A DNA stretch of 64,000 nucleotides. It comes from Streptomyces sp. CG4. GTDB lineage: Bacteria; Actinomycetota; Actinomycetes; Streptomycetales; Streptomycetaceae. Made by a program: the position numbers and the translations under genes. Positions within the stretch are counted from its first letter, which is position 1, and every line of letters begins with the position of its first letter. The notes beneath the pieces are model-generated. The model was not told where the DNA came from and did no database searches. It worked only from the letters and a program-made list of their open reading frames with translations. The DNA lies in contig NZ_CP163525.1 of NCBI RefSeq assembly GCF_041080655.1, positions 2,232,001 to 2,296,000 on the forward strand, read 5' to 3'. Positions 8,346 through 16,988 of this stretch are shown piece by piece.

Positions 8346-9467
8346 TCACTGCGGCACGACCGTCCCGAACCGGATGTCGTACGACACGTCCGGGTACAGC
8401 ACACGGAGCATCCGCTCCCCCTCCGCGGTGACCTCCTCACGCTGCGCCCGGGTCAGCGGGGCGAAGGGCTCGATGACGAGGGCGTCGGTGTCCGGCTTCC
8501 ACAGGCCGGCCAGGAAGCCGTCGACGAGGAGGGTGCGGAAGGCCTGGTTGCCGCGCCAGTTGCGGCCCTGGTGGGCGGGCGGTACCACGCGGCCGCGGTC
8601 GGCGTGGGACAGCAGCAGATTGTCGAACTCGGGCAGGAAGCGCGGCGGGGCCGGCGTGTCCGGGTCGGGCCGTGGCGCGTCGGGGAGGTCGAACAGCTCG
8701 GTGCCGTTCGGATCCCGGAAGGTCAGCAGCCGCGGGCGGAGCCGGTCGAAGGCGGCCCGGAGGCGGGTGAGTCCGGCCCAGGCCTGCATGTCCTGGACGG
8801 ACGCCGGGCCGAAGGCGGCGAGATAGCGCAGGACCACGGCCTCGACCGCGGGGGCCTCGCCGGCCGGGCGGCCGAGCCAGTGCTCGGCGGTGGTCAGGGC
8901 GACCTGGCCGCTGCGGCCCCACAGCCCGCGCGGGGTGACCTGGACCAGCGGCAGCGTGCAGCGGGCGGCGACGGCGAGGGCCCGCGGGTCGGCGTCCGGC
9001 CAGTGGGCGCCCAGTGCCTGCCGCAGCTGAGCCATGGTCCGCGGCTCGGCCTCGACCAGCTCGCGGGCGAGAACGGCCAGCCGGTCCAGGTCGACACCGG
9101 CCAGGCCCTTGCGGAAGGCGGCCAGCTCGCGGACCCGGGCCGGCTGGACGAGGGGGCGCAGGGTGAGGCAGTCGTCGGCGGTGTGGGTGTGCAGGGTGGA
9201 GCGCAGGGTGACGATCCGGGCGACCTCGCGGCCGGCCATCAACGCGGACAGCCGCTCCGGCGCGAAGCCGTCGAGACGGGCGGCGAGGGCGTGGTAGGGC
9301 GGTGCGACGTTCTGTGCCTGCAGCCCCAGCAGATGCGCCACGGCGTCCAGCGGGGACAGCGCCGAGCGGCGCAGCAACAGCTGCCGCTCCAGGGTGGCGC
9401 GGTTGAGGGCACGCGCCTCCAGGACGGGCGCCGCGGTCGCACTGCCCTTCACACTGCTCTTCGTCAT
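8346..9467 (-). CDS. Winged-helix DNA-binding domain protein (HTH_42 family)
   Basis: A 373-residue protein typical of actinobacterial winged-helix proteins of the HTH_42 family. Telltale segments are RQLLLRRSALSPLDAVAHLLGLQAQN, VRIVTLRSTLH-like text and the C-terminal FRTLLVDGFLAGLWK. Some relatives (E. coli YcaQ, S. sahachiroi AlkZ) are DNA glycosylases that open interstrand crosslinks; whether this one is cannot be decided here. The ATG at 9467 is preferred because TAGCGT (9475-9480, minus strand) lies seven bases upstream, a leaderless arrangement. A long palindrome at 9485-9513 covers the region where its -35 element should be, so the gene is probably tightly regulated. Confidence 0.85.
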   Translation of the reverse strand: MTKSSVKGSATAAPVLEARALNRATLERQLLLRRSALSPLDAVAHLLGLQAQNVAPPYHALAARLDGFAPERLSALMAGREVARIVTLRSTLHTHTADDCLTLRPLVQPARVRELAAFRKGLAGVDLDRLAVLARELVEAEPRTMAQLRQALGAHWPDADPRALAVAARCTLPLVQVTPRGLWGRSGQVALTTAEHWLGRPAGEAPAVEAVVLRYLAAFGPASVQDMQAWAGLTRLRAAFDRLRPRLLTFRDPNGTELFDLPDAPRPDPDTPAPPRFLPEFDNLLLSHADRGRVVPPAHQGRNWRGNQAFRTLLVDGFLAGLWKPDTDALVIEPFAPLTRAQREEVTAEGERMLRVLYPDVSYDIRFGTVVPQ

Positions 9468-9484
9468 GGCCCGCACGCTAGCGG

Positions 9485-9513
9485 GGATTGCGGACACCTA
9501 CTGTCCGCAATCC
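9485..9513. promoter_or_regulatory. 29-bp inverted repeat with 12-bp perfect arms
   Basis: GGATTGCGGACA at 9485-9496 and its exact complement TGTCCGCAATCC at 9502-9513 flank CCTAC. It overlaps the predicted -35 region of the winged-helix gene and lies 31 bases past the stop of the phosphoribosyltransferase gene. It may be an operator or a terminator hairpin. Confidence 0.65.
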
Positions 9514-9543
9514 CACCCGACCCCGCACGGCGGTGTCCCGGCT

Positions 9544-10191
9544 TCAAGCCCGGTGCAACTGCAGCGCAGCCAGGACTTCGTCGTCCGTGAGCTGCTCGAA
9601 ATCCTCGTACCACTGCCCCACCGCGCTGAATCCGACCGGCCGATACGGACACACGATCATGTCGGCCTCGTCGGCGAGCAGATCCAGGGAATCCGGGGCA
9701 CCGACAGGGACGGCCAGGACCAGGCGCGCCGGGCCGCGCCGCCGCACGTGGCGCAGCGCCGCGCGAGCGGTCGCCCCGGTGGCGAGCCCGTCGTCCACGA
9801 CGATCACCGTACGGCCCGCCGGATCCGGCGCGGGCCGGTCACCGCGATAGCGCTGCTCGCGCCGCCGCAACTCCCGCCGCTCGCGTTCGACCGCCGGGGC
9901 CATGGATTCCTCGGTCAGGCCGAGCAGGCCGAGGGAGTGGGCGTCGAAGAGGGGCGGATCGTCCGCGACGAGCGCGCCGACGGCGAACTCCTGGTGGTGC
10001 GGGGCACCGATCTTGCGGACGACGAGTACGTCGAGCGGGGCGCCCAGAGCGCGGGCGACCGGCTCGGCGACGGCGATGCCGCCGCGCGGCAGCGCGAGCA
10101 CGAGGGGATCGACGAGGACGCCCTGGTCCCGCAGGTCGCTCAGCAGTCCGGCGAGTTCCCGCCCGGCTTCGGCACGGTCCCGGAAGCGCAT
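9544..10191 (-). CDS. Phosphoribosyltransferase-family protein
   Basis: A 215-residue type I phosphoribosyltransferase fold protein. The PRPP-binding signature VIVVDDGLATGATA occupies about residues 129-142. Early segments LALPRGGIAVAEPVARALGAPLDVLVVRKIGAP match the actinobacterial predicted-PRTase group often annotated only as phosphoribosyltransferase. The ATG at 10191 follows GGAGGAGGG closely and was preferred over a longer reading. It probably acts in the cytoplasm on a nucleobase or related acceptor, but these proteins are frequently linked to stress regulation rather than salvage. No partner gene is adjacent. Confidence 0.85.
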   Translation of the reverse strand: MRFRDRAEAGRELAGLLSDLRDQGVLVDPLVLALPRGGIAVAEPVARALGAPLDVLVVRKIGAPHHQEFAVGALVADDPPLFDAHSLGLLGLTEESMAPAVERERRELRRREQRYRGDRPAPDPAGRTVIVVDDGLATGATARAALRHVRRRGPARLVLAVPVGAPDSLDLLADEADMIVCPYRPVGFSAVGQWYEDFEQLTDDEVLAALQLHRA

Positions 10192-10271
10192 GGCTGGTCC
10201 CTCCTCCGCGGAGAGCCTCTCCTTCCATGGTGCGCCCGGTCGGACGTTATCGGAACGATCGAACGCCAGGT

Positions 10272-10290
10272 CTATACACTGAGCGTATAG
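10272..10290. promoter_or_regulatory. TetR-type operator overlapping the deacetylase promoter
   Basis: CTATACACTGAGCGTATAG is a 19-bp near-perfect palindrome with one mismatched pair. It overlaps TATAGT at 10286-10291, which would serve as -10 for a transcript beginning at the ATG at 10299. A bound repressor would block polymerase. The regulator is not obvious in this window. Confidence 0.6.
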
Positions 10291-10298
10291 TGACCTAT

Positions 10299-11135
10299 AT
10301 GTCTCACCCCACCGACACGATCCCGGCACCGCGGCACCCCGCCAGGAAGACGCACGCCACCAGCAAGATGTGCAAATCCGCCCAAAGGTTCCGCCCGGCC
10401 GCGTTCGCCTCGGCCGCCCTCGGTGTGGCGCTCACCCTGTCCGGCTGCGCCCAGGTCGACACGACCGCACCGAGCACCGTGCGGGCCGGGGCGGCCCAGG
10501 GGACGTCGGCGAAGTTCGGGACCGTCGACTGCCGCAAGGCCAAGTGCATCGCGCTCACCTTCGACGCGGGGCCCAGCGAGAACTCGCCCCGGCTGCTCGA
10601 CATCCTCAAGGACAAGAAGGTCCCGGCCACCTTCTTCCTGCTGGGCAAGAACCACATCGAGAAGTACCCGCAGCTGGTCAAGCGGATGGCGGCCGAGGGC
10701 CACGAGGTGGCGAGCCACACCTGGGACCACAAGATCCTCACGAAGATCCCGGAAGCCGAGGTACGCGACGAGCTGAAGCGGCCGAACGACGCGATCAAAC
10801 GGCTGACCGGGCACCAGCCCACGCTGATGCGCCCGCCGCAGGGCCGTACGGACTCCCATGTGCACAAGATCGCCAAGGAGCTGGGCCTGGCCGAGGTGCT
10901 GTGGAGCGTGACCGCCAAGGACTACACGACGAACGACTCGGCACTCATCAAGAAGCGCGTCCTCGCGCAGTCGTCCCGGGACGGGATCATCCTGCTGCAC
11001 GACATCTACGCCGGCACCGTGCCCGCCGTGCCCGGCATCATCGACGCGCTGAAGGAGCGCGGCTACGCCTTCGTGACGGTGCCTCAGCTGCTGGCGCCCG
11101 GCAAGGCGGCACCGGGCAAGGTGTACCGGCCCTGA
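10299..11135 (+). CDS. Polysaccharide deacetylase-like lipoprotein with altered metal motif
   Basis: A 278-residue NodB-fold (carbohydrate esterase 4) protein. A hydrophobic stretch ends in lipobox LSGC (C50), so it is probably anchored outside the membrane. Motif 1 is TFDAGPS at 87-93 instead of TFDDGP, so the second Asp, a metal ligand in the family, is Ala. Motif 2 is intact (SHTWDH, H140 and H144). Motif 3 reads RPPQG and motif 5 reads LLHD. The family removes acetyl groups from peptidoglycan, chitin or xylan; activity here is uncertain. No ribosome site precedes the ATG at 10299, but TATAGT ends seven bases upstream, so a leaderless transcript is likely. ATG 10368 is an alternative that gives a shorter signal peptide. 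Confidence 0.85.
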   Translation: MSHPTDTIPAPRHPARKTHATSKMCKSAQRFRPAAFASAALGVALTLSGCAQVDTTAPSTVRAGAAQGTSAKFGTVDCRKAKCIALTFDAGPSENSPRLLDILKDKKVPATFFLLGKNHIEKYPQLVKRMAAEGHEVASHTWDHKILTKIPEAEVRDELKRPNDAIKRLTGHQPTLMRPPQGRTDSHVHKIAKELGLAEVLWSVTAKDYTTNDSALIKKRVLAQSSRDGIILLHDIYAGTVPAVPGIIDALKERGYAFVTVPQLLAPGKAAPGKVYRP

Positions 11136-11193
11136 CGCCCGTCACCGGGAGCGAGTGAGAGGGGACCCGGCTCGCATTGCCTACGATCGTGCC

Positions 11194-11634
11194 GTGCCGA
11201 TCTTCTCCTTCGAACGCACCGCCCCGCTCCCCCTCGACGAGGCCTGGCGCCGGCTCACCCACTGGCCCCACCACGCCGACGCGGTTCCGCTGACCCGGAT
11301 CGAGGTGCTCACACCCGCTCCGACGCGGGTGGGCACGCGGTTCGTCGCCCGCTCGGGCCTCGGCCCGCTCACCGTCGACGATCTGATGGAGGTCACCGTC
11401 TGGCGCCCGCCCATGGACGGCGAGCCCGCCCTGTGCCGCCTGGAGAAACGCGGCCGAGTGGTCCTCGGCTGGGCGGAGATCGAGGTACGTCCGGGGCCCG
11501 GCGGCCGGAGCCGGGTGGTGTGGCGGGAGGAGCTACGGGTGCGTTTCCTGCCCCGCGCCTTCGACGGCGTACTGGAGCGCGCGGCACGTGTGATGTTCGG
11601 CCGGGCGGCGAACCGGCTGCTCAGACGGGAATGA
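11194..11634 (+). CDS. SRPBCC-fold (polyketide cyclase/START-like) protein
   Basis: A 146-residue protein beginning VPIFSFERTAPLPLDEAWRRLTHWPHHADAVPLTRIEV, followed by alternating strands and a C-terminal helix (FGRAANRLLRRE). This is the pattern of small SRPBCC-superfamily proteins that form a hydrophobic ligand pocket. TACGAT (11182-11187) ends six bases before GTG 11194, the classic leaderless spacing. A GTG at 11155 gives an extra 13 residues but only a crowded ribosome site. Ligand and role are unknown. It converges on the XdhC gene with a 90-base gap. Confidence 0.75.
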   Translation: MPIFSFERTAPLPLDEAWRRLTHWPHHADAVPLTRIEVLTPAPTRVGTRFVARSGLGPLTVDDLMEVTVWRPPMDGEPALCRLEKRGRVVLGWAEIEVRPGPGGRSRVVWREELRVRFLPRAFDGVLERAARVMFGRAANRLLRRE

Positions 11635-11724
11635 GCCTGCGCGTCTCCAGGGGGCGCCGACCAGTCACAACGGGCCCGCACACGAGCGACGGCGCATCAC
11701 GGCACTTCGCGCGGAGCGCCCCGC

Positions 11725-12876
11725 TCAGGCCACCGAGCCGATCCGCGTCGCCGGGCGTGTCACCGTGTCGTGGTGGATCGGGGTGTGCGCGCCGGTGAGT
11801 GCGGTTCCGCTGCCGCCACGCCGGTTCGCGACGATCTCCGCGCCGATGGACAGGGCCGTCTCCTCCGGCGTACGGGCGCCGAGGTCGAGGCCGATCGGGG
11901 AGCGCAGCCGGGCCAGTTCCAGCTCGGTGACGCCGACGTCGCGCAGCCGCTGGTTGCGGTCGAGGTGGGTGCGGCGGGAGCCCATCGCGCCGACGTAGGC
12001 GACCGGCAGCCGCAGGGCCACCTGCAGCAGCGGCACGTCGAACTTGGCGTCGTGGGTGAGGACGCAGAGGACGCTGCGGCCGTCGGTCTCGGTGCGCTCC
12101 AGGTACTTGTGCGGCCACTCGACGACGATCTCGTCGGCGTCGGGGAAGCGGGTGCGGGTGGCGAACACCGGGCGGGCGTCGCAGACCGTGACGTGGTAGC
12201 CGAGGAACTTGCCGACGCGGACCAGCGCGGAGGCGAAGTCGATAGCCCCGAAGACGATCATCCGGGGCGGGGGGACCGAGGACTCCACCAGGACCGTGAG
12301 CGGGGCGCCGCAGCGCGAGCCCTGTTCGCCGATCTCCAGGGTGCCGGTGCGGCCCGCGTCCAGGAAGGCGCCGGCCTCGGCGGCGACGGTGCGGTCCAGT
12401 TCGGGATGGGCGCCGAAACCGCCGTCGTGGGAACCGTCGGGGCGGACGAGGAGGGCCCGGCCCCGCAGCTCGGCCGGCCCCTCCACGATCCGCGCGACCG
12501 CCGCCGCCTCCCCACGGGCGGCGGCGGCCAGCGCGGCCGCGACCACCGGCCGGGCGGGACCGTCCGCCCGGACCGGTGTGACGAGGATGTCGATGATGCC
12601 GCCACAGGTCAGGCCGACGGCGAAGGCGTCCTCGTCGCTGTACCCGAAGCGCTCCAGGACGGTCTCGCCGTCCTCCAACGCCTGCCGGCACAGCTCGTAC
12701 ACGGCGCCCTCCACGCATCCGCCGGAGACCGAACCGATGGCCGTGCCCTCGCTGTCGACGGCGAGCGCGGCACCCGGTTGCCGGGGCGCGCTCCCGCCGA
12801 CGGCCACCACCGTGGCGACGGCGAAGTCGCGTCCCTGCTCGACCCACCGGTGCAACTCGTCGGCGATGTCCAGCAT
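11725..12876 (-). CDS. xdhC: XdhC family protein (xanthine dehydrogenase maturation factor)
   Basis: A 383-residue XdhC/CoxI-family protein. The N-terminal XdhC_CoxI segment contains GSVSGGCVEGAVYE, and the C-terminal Rossmann-like XdhC_C segment contains MIVFGAIDFASALVRVGKFLGYHVTVCD-type text and AYVGAMGSRR. In better-studied bacteria XdhC binds the sulfurated molybdenum cofactor and delivers it to xanthine dehydrogenase. AGGAGG lies six bases before the ATG at 12876. It is the last gene of the purine block, 47 bases downstream of the NCS2 permease, and serves the dehydrogenase encoded at 14.6-18.5 kb. Confidence 0.92.
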   Translation of the reverse strand: MLDIADELHRWVEQGRDFAVATVVAVGGSAPRQPGAALAVDSEGTAIGSVSGGCVEGAVYELCRQALEDGETVLERFGYSDEDAFAVGLTCGGIIDILVTPVRADGPARPVVAAALAAAARGEAAAVARIVEGPAELRGRALLVRPDGSHDGGFGAHPELDRTVAAEAGAFLDAGRTGTLEIGEQGSRCGAPLTVLVESSVPPPRMIVFGAIDFASALVRVGKFLGYHVTVCDARPVFATRTRFPDADEIVVEWPHKYLERTETDGRSVLCVLTHDAKFDVPLLQVALRLPVAYVGAMGSRRTHLDRNQRLRDVGVTELELARLRSPIGLDLGARTPEETALSIGAEIVANRRGGSGTALTGAHTPIHHDTVTRPATRIGSVA

Positions 12877-12923
12877 GTTCGGCCTCCTGATCGGGTCAAG
12901 GGGATGCGTGGAGGGTCCGGGCG

Positions 12924-14390
12924 TCAGTGCACGCCCAGGGCCGCCCGGATCGGATTCAGTGAGAAGTAGATGACGAAGAGGACCGTCAGACCCCACATGA
13001 AGGGGCCGATCTCCCGCCACTTGCCCTGGGCGAGCTTGATGGCGACGTACGAGATCACACCGGCGGCGACACCGGGGGTGATCGAGTACGTGAACGGCAT
13101 GATCACGACGGTCAGGAAGACCGGGATGGCGACGGAGCGGTCGCCCCAGTCCACATGACGGGCGTTCATCATCATCATCGCGCCGATGGTGACGAGGGCG
13201 GCCGAGGCCACCTCGCGCGGCACGATCGCCGTGATCGGCGTGAAGAAGAGGCAGAGGGCGAAGAACCCGCCGGTGACGACCGAGGCCAGTCCGGTACGGG
13301 CGCCCTCGCCGACGCCGGTCGCGGACTCGACGAACACGGTCTGCCCGGAGCCGCCCACGGCGCCGCCGAGGGCGCCGCCGGCACCGTCGATGAACAGCGC
13401 CTTGGACAGGCCCGGCATCCGGCCCTGGGAGTCGGCGAGGTTGGCCTCGGTGCCGATGCCGATGATGGTGGCCATGGCGTCGAAGAAGCCGGCGAGCACG
13501 AGCGTGAAGACGATGAAGGTGACCGTCATGTAGCCCACGTTGCCCAGGCCGCTGAAGGACACCTTGCCGATGAGCGAGAAGTCCGGCATCGACACGGCGC
13601 TGCCGTGCAGTGCGGGGCCCGAGCCGTTGGCCCAGGCCTTGTCGTCGACGAGGCCGGCCGCGTTGACGACGACCGCGAGCACGGTACCGGTGGCGATGCC
13701 GATGAGGATGGCACCCGGAACGTTCCGCGCCTGCAGCGCGAAGATGAGCAGCAGCGTCACGGCGAAGAGCAGGACGGGCCAGCCGGCGAGCTCGCCTCCG
13801 TTGCCCAGCGTGACCGGGGTGGCCGTACCGGCGTGCACGAATCCGGCCTTGACCAGACCGATGAACGCGATGAAGAGACCGATGCCGATCGTGATGCCGT
13901 GCTTGAGCGGCAGCGGTATCGCGTTCATGATCATCTCGCGGAGGCCCGTGACCACCAGGAGCATGATCACGACACCGTAGGCGACGCACATCGCCAGGCC
14001 CTGGGCCCACGTCAGGTCCTTGGTTCCCATGACCAGACCGGCCAGCACGCCGGAGACGGAGAGTCCGGCGGCCATGGCGAGCGGCACCTTGCCGATCCAG
14101 CCCATGAGGAGGGTGGTGAACGCCGCGCCGAGCGCGGTGGCCGTGATGAGGGCCTTCTGGCTCAGCGAGTCGCCGGACTTGTCCGCGCCACTGAGGATCA
14201 CCGGGTTGAGCAGGAGGATGTACGCCATCGCCATGAAGGTGGTGACGCCACCGCGGACCTCGGTCGCGACGGTGGATCCTCTTTCGGAAATGTGGAAGTA
14301 CCGGTCGAGCCACGACCTACCGGCCGGCGGACGCGAACCCGCGCCCGCGTCTTCGGCGGTGTTCGTGGGCTCCACTGACTGCTGGGTCAT
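12924..14390 (-). CDS. NCS2 family purine permease
   Basis: A 488-residue membrane protein with about twelve to fourteen hydrophobic segments. It matches the NCS2/AzgA group: RGGVTTFMAMAYILLLNP near the N-terminus, KVPLAMAAGLSVSGVLAG, and GQTVFVESATGVGEGARTGLASVV in the substrate region. This group imports hypoxanthine, guanine, adenine or xanthine by proton symport, which suits the neighbouring xanthine dehydrogenase genes. GGGAG precedes the ATG at 14390 by eight bases. The permease and xdhC probably form one transcript, separated from the dehydrogenase operon by a hairpin at 14542-14589. A repeated Gly-Ala rich loop is normal for the family. Confidence 0.93.
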   Translation of the reverse strand: MTQQSVEPTNTAEDAGAGSRPPAGRSWLDRYFHISERGSTVATEVRGGVTTFMAMAYILLLNPVILSGADKSGDSLSQKALITATALGAAFTTLLMGWIGKVPLAMAAGLSVSGVLAGLVMGTKDLTWAQGLAMCVAYGVVIMLLVVTGLREMIMNAIPLPLKHGITIGIGLFIAFIGLVKAGFVHAGTATPVTLGNGGELAGWPVLLFAVTLLLIFALQARNVPGAILIGIATGTVLAVVVNAAGLVDDKAWANGSGPALHGSAVSMPDFSLIGKVSFSGLGNVGYMTVTFIVFTLVLAGFFDAMATIIGIGTEANLADSQGRMPGLSKALFIDGAGGALGGAVGGSGQTVFVESATGVGEGARTGLASVVTGGFFALCLFFTPITAIVPREVASAALVTIGAMMMMNARHVDWGDRSVAIPVFLTVVIMPFTYSITPGVAAGVISYVAIKLAQGKWREIGPFMWGLTVLFVIYFSLNPIRAALGVH

Positions 14391-14541
14391 GGTGCCATCT
14401 CCCAAGGTTCACAGGGGCACCCGTGCAACCGCCCTGACGGTCACGGGATTTGGGGAATGGACGACCCGGGGGACGGCCCGAGACGAACGAATTTCCTGGT
14501 GCTTCAAGGACCGCGAGCGGTGCGGAACTCAAAGAGGGTTC

Positions 14542-14589
14542 CTCCGGGCGGCGCGGCGGAGTGTGTGACGTTCCCGGCGCCGCCCGGAG
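14542..14589 (-). terminator. Terminator hairpin after the xanthine dehydrogenase operon
   Basis: CTCCGGGCGGCGC at 14542-14554 pairs perfectly with 14577-14589 over 13 bases around a 22-base loop. It begins 14 bases after the stop of the molybdenum subunit gene. No T-tract follows. Confidence 0.6.
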
Positions 14590-14602
14590 AGCTGTGGGGT
14601 TG

Positions 14603-16987
14603 TTACGCGGTCCCCGTGAGGTGCTCGGGCCGTACCGGAGTGCGGTTGAGCTCCAGCCCGGTCGCGTTCCGGATCGCCGCGAGGACGGCCGGAGTCGACG
14701 ACAGGGTCGGGGCCTCGCCGATGCCGCGCAGCCCGTACGGGGCGTGGTCGTCGGCGAGTTCGAGCACGTCGACCGGGATGGTCGGCGTGTCGAGGATCGT
14801 GGGGATCAGGTAGTCCGTGAAGGAGGGGTTCCTGACCTTGGCGGTCTTCGGATCGACGATGATCTCCTCCATCACCGCCACGCCCAGGCCCTGGGTCGTA
14901 CCGCCCTGGATCTGGCCGATGACGGAGAGCGGATTGAGCGCCTTGCCGACGTCCTGGGCGCAGGCCAGCTCGATGACCTTGACCAGGCCGAGTTCGGTGT
15001 CGACCTCGACGACCGCGCGGTGCGCGGCGAAGGAGTACTGGACGTGGCCGTTGCCCTGGCCGGTGACCAGGTCGAAGGCCTCGGTCGGCCGGTGCCGCCA
15101 CTCCGCCTCGATCTCCACGGCCTCGTCGTCCAGGACGTCGACCAGATCGCCGAGGACCTCGCCGCCGTCGGTGACGACCTTGCCGCCCTCCAGCAGGAGT
15201 TCGGCGGTGGCCCAGGCCGGGTGGTAGCTGCCGAACTTGCGGCGGCCGATCTCCAGGACCTTCTCGCGGACGAGTTCGCAGGTGTGCTTCACGGCGCCGC
15301 CGGTGACGTACGTCTGCCGGGAGGCCGAGGTCGAGCCCGCCGAGCCGACCTGGGTGTCGGCCGGGTGGATGGTGACCTGGGTGACGCCGAGTTCGGTGCG
15401 GGCGATCTGCGCGTGCACGGTGACACCGCCCTGGCCGACCTCCGCCATCGCGGTGTGCACGGTCGCGACCGGCTCGCCGCCGATGACCTCCATGCGCACC
15501 TTGGCGGTGGAGTAGTCGTCGAAGCCCTCGGAGAAGCCGACGTTCTTGATGCCGACCGCGTAGCCGACACCGCGTACGACGCCTTCGCCGTGCGTGGTGT
15601 TGGACAGACCGCCGGGCAGCTGCCGTACGTCGGCGCCCTCGCTGGACTCCCACTGGCGCTCGGGCGGCAGCGGCATCGCCTTGATGCGGCGCAGCAGTTC
15701 GGCGACCGGGGCCGGGGAGTCGACCGGCTGCCCGGTCGGCATGATGGTCCCCTGCTCCATGGCGTTGAGCTGCCGGAACTCCACCGGGTCCATGCCCAGT
15801 TCCTTCGCCAGCTTGTCCATCTGTGCCTCGTAGGCGAAGCACGCCTGGACCGCGCCGAAGCCGCGCATGGCGCCGCAGGGGGGGTTGTTGGTGTAGAGGG
15901 CGATGGCCTCGATGTCGACGTCGTCGACGACGTACGGGCCGACCGACAGGGAGGAGGCGTTTCCCACGACCGCCGGGGAGGCGGAGGCGTAGGCGCCGCC
16001 GTCCAGGACGATCTTGCACTTCAGGTGCGTGAGCTTGCCGTCCTTGGTGGCGCCGTGCTCGTAGTAGAGCTTCGCCGGGTGCCGGTGGACGTGTCCGAAG
16101 AAGGACTCGAACCGGTTGTAGACGATCTTGACGGGCTTGCCGGTGCGCAGGGCGAGCAGGCAGGCGTGGATCTGCATCGACAGGTCCTCGCGGCCGCCGA
16201 ACGCGCCGCCGACGCCGGCCAGCGTCATCCGCACCTTGTCCTCGGGCAGGCCGAGGACGGGCGCGATCTGGCGCAGGTCGGAGTGGAGCCACTGGGTGGC
16301 GACGTAGAGGTGGACGCCGCCGTCCTCCTCCGGCACGGCGAGGCCGGACTCGGGGCCGAGGAAGGCCTGGTCCTGCATGCCGAAGGTGTACTCGCCCCGC
16401 ACGATCACATCGGCACGCTTGGCGGCCTCGTCCGCGTTGCCGCGGACGATCGGCTGGCGGTGCACGATGTTCGGGTGCGGGACGTGCCCGCAGTGGTGGT
16501 CGTCGCGGTTCTCGTGGACGAGGACCGCGTCCGGCGCGGTCGCGGAGGCCTCGTCGGTGATGACGGGCAGTTCCTTGTAGTCGACCTTGATCTTGGCTGC
16601 GGCTCGGCGGGCCGTCTCCGGGTGGTCGGCGGCGACGATCGCGACCGGCTCGCCGTGGTGGCGTACCTTGCCGTGCGCGAGAACCGGGGTGTCCTGGATC
16701 TCCAGGCCGTAGTTCTTCACGGAGGTGGGCAGGTCGTCGTAGGTCAGGACCGCGTAGACGCCGGGCGTGGCCAGGGCCGCGCTGGTGTCGATCGAGACGA
16801 TCTCGGCGTGTGCGACGGTGGAGCGCAGGATCTGGCCCCACAGCATGTCCTCGTGCCACATGTCGGACGAGTACGCGAACTCGCCCGTGACCTTGAGGGT
16901 GCCGTCCGGGCGGAGCGTCGACTCGCCGATGCCGCCCTTGGTCTGCGAGCCCTGCGTGATCTTCGTAGGAGCGCCGTTGGTCGGCAT
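14603..16987 (-). CDS. Xanthine dehydrogenase, molybdopterin-binding subunit
   Basis: A 794-residue large subunit of the xanthine oxidase family. The aldehyde-oxidase a/b hammerhead begins near GEFAYSSDMWHEDMLW. The cofactor-binding glycine motif VGGAFGGRED and the C-terminal LRGIGEAPT, carrying the catalytic Glu, are both present. The enzyme hydroxylates hypoxanthine to xanthine and xanthine to urate with the two smaller subunits. GAGGGAG precedes the ATG at 16987. The stop of the iron-sulfur subunit lies one base upstream, so translation is coupled. It is the last gene of the three-gene operon. Confidence 0.94.
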   Translation of the reverse strand: MPTNGAPTKITQGSQTKGGIGESTLRPDGTLKVTGEFAYSSDMWHEDMLWGQILRSTVAHAEIVSIDTSAALATPGVYAVLTYDDLPTSVKNYGLEIQDTPVLAHGKVRHHGEPVAIVAADHPETARRAAAKIKVDYKELPVITDEASATAPDAVLVHENRDDHHCGHVPHPNIVHRQPIVRGNADEAAKRADVIVRGEYTFGMQDQAFLGPESGLAVPEEDGGVHLYVATQWLHSDLRQIAPVLGLPEDKVRMTLAGVGGAFGGREDLSMQIHACLLALRTGKPVKIVYNRFESFFGHVHRHPAKLYYEHGATKDGKLTHLKCKIVLDGGAYASASPAVVGNASSLSVGPYVVDDVDIEAIALYTNNPPCGAMRGFGAVQACFAYEAQMDKLAKELGMDPVEFRQLNAMEQGTIMPTGQPVDSPAPVAELLRRIKAMPLPPERQWESSEGADVRQLPGGLSNTTHGEGVVRGVGYAVGIKNVGFSEGFDDYSTAKVRMEVIGGEPVATVHTAMAEVGQGGVTVHAQIARTELGVTQVTIHPADTQVGSAGSTSASRQTYVTGGAVKHTCELVREKVLEIGRRKFGSYHPAWATAELLLEGGKVVTDGGEVLGDLVDVLDDEAVEIEAEWRHRPTEAFDLVTGQGNGHVQYSFAAHRAVVEVDTELGLVKVIELACAQDVGKALNPLSVIGQIQGGTTQGLGVAVMEEIIVDPKTAKVRNPSFTDYLIPTILDTPTIPVDVLELADDHAPYGLRGIGEAPTLSSTPAVLAAIRNATGLELNRTPVRPEHLTGTA

Positions 16988-16988
16988 G

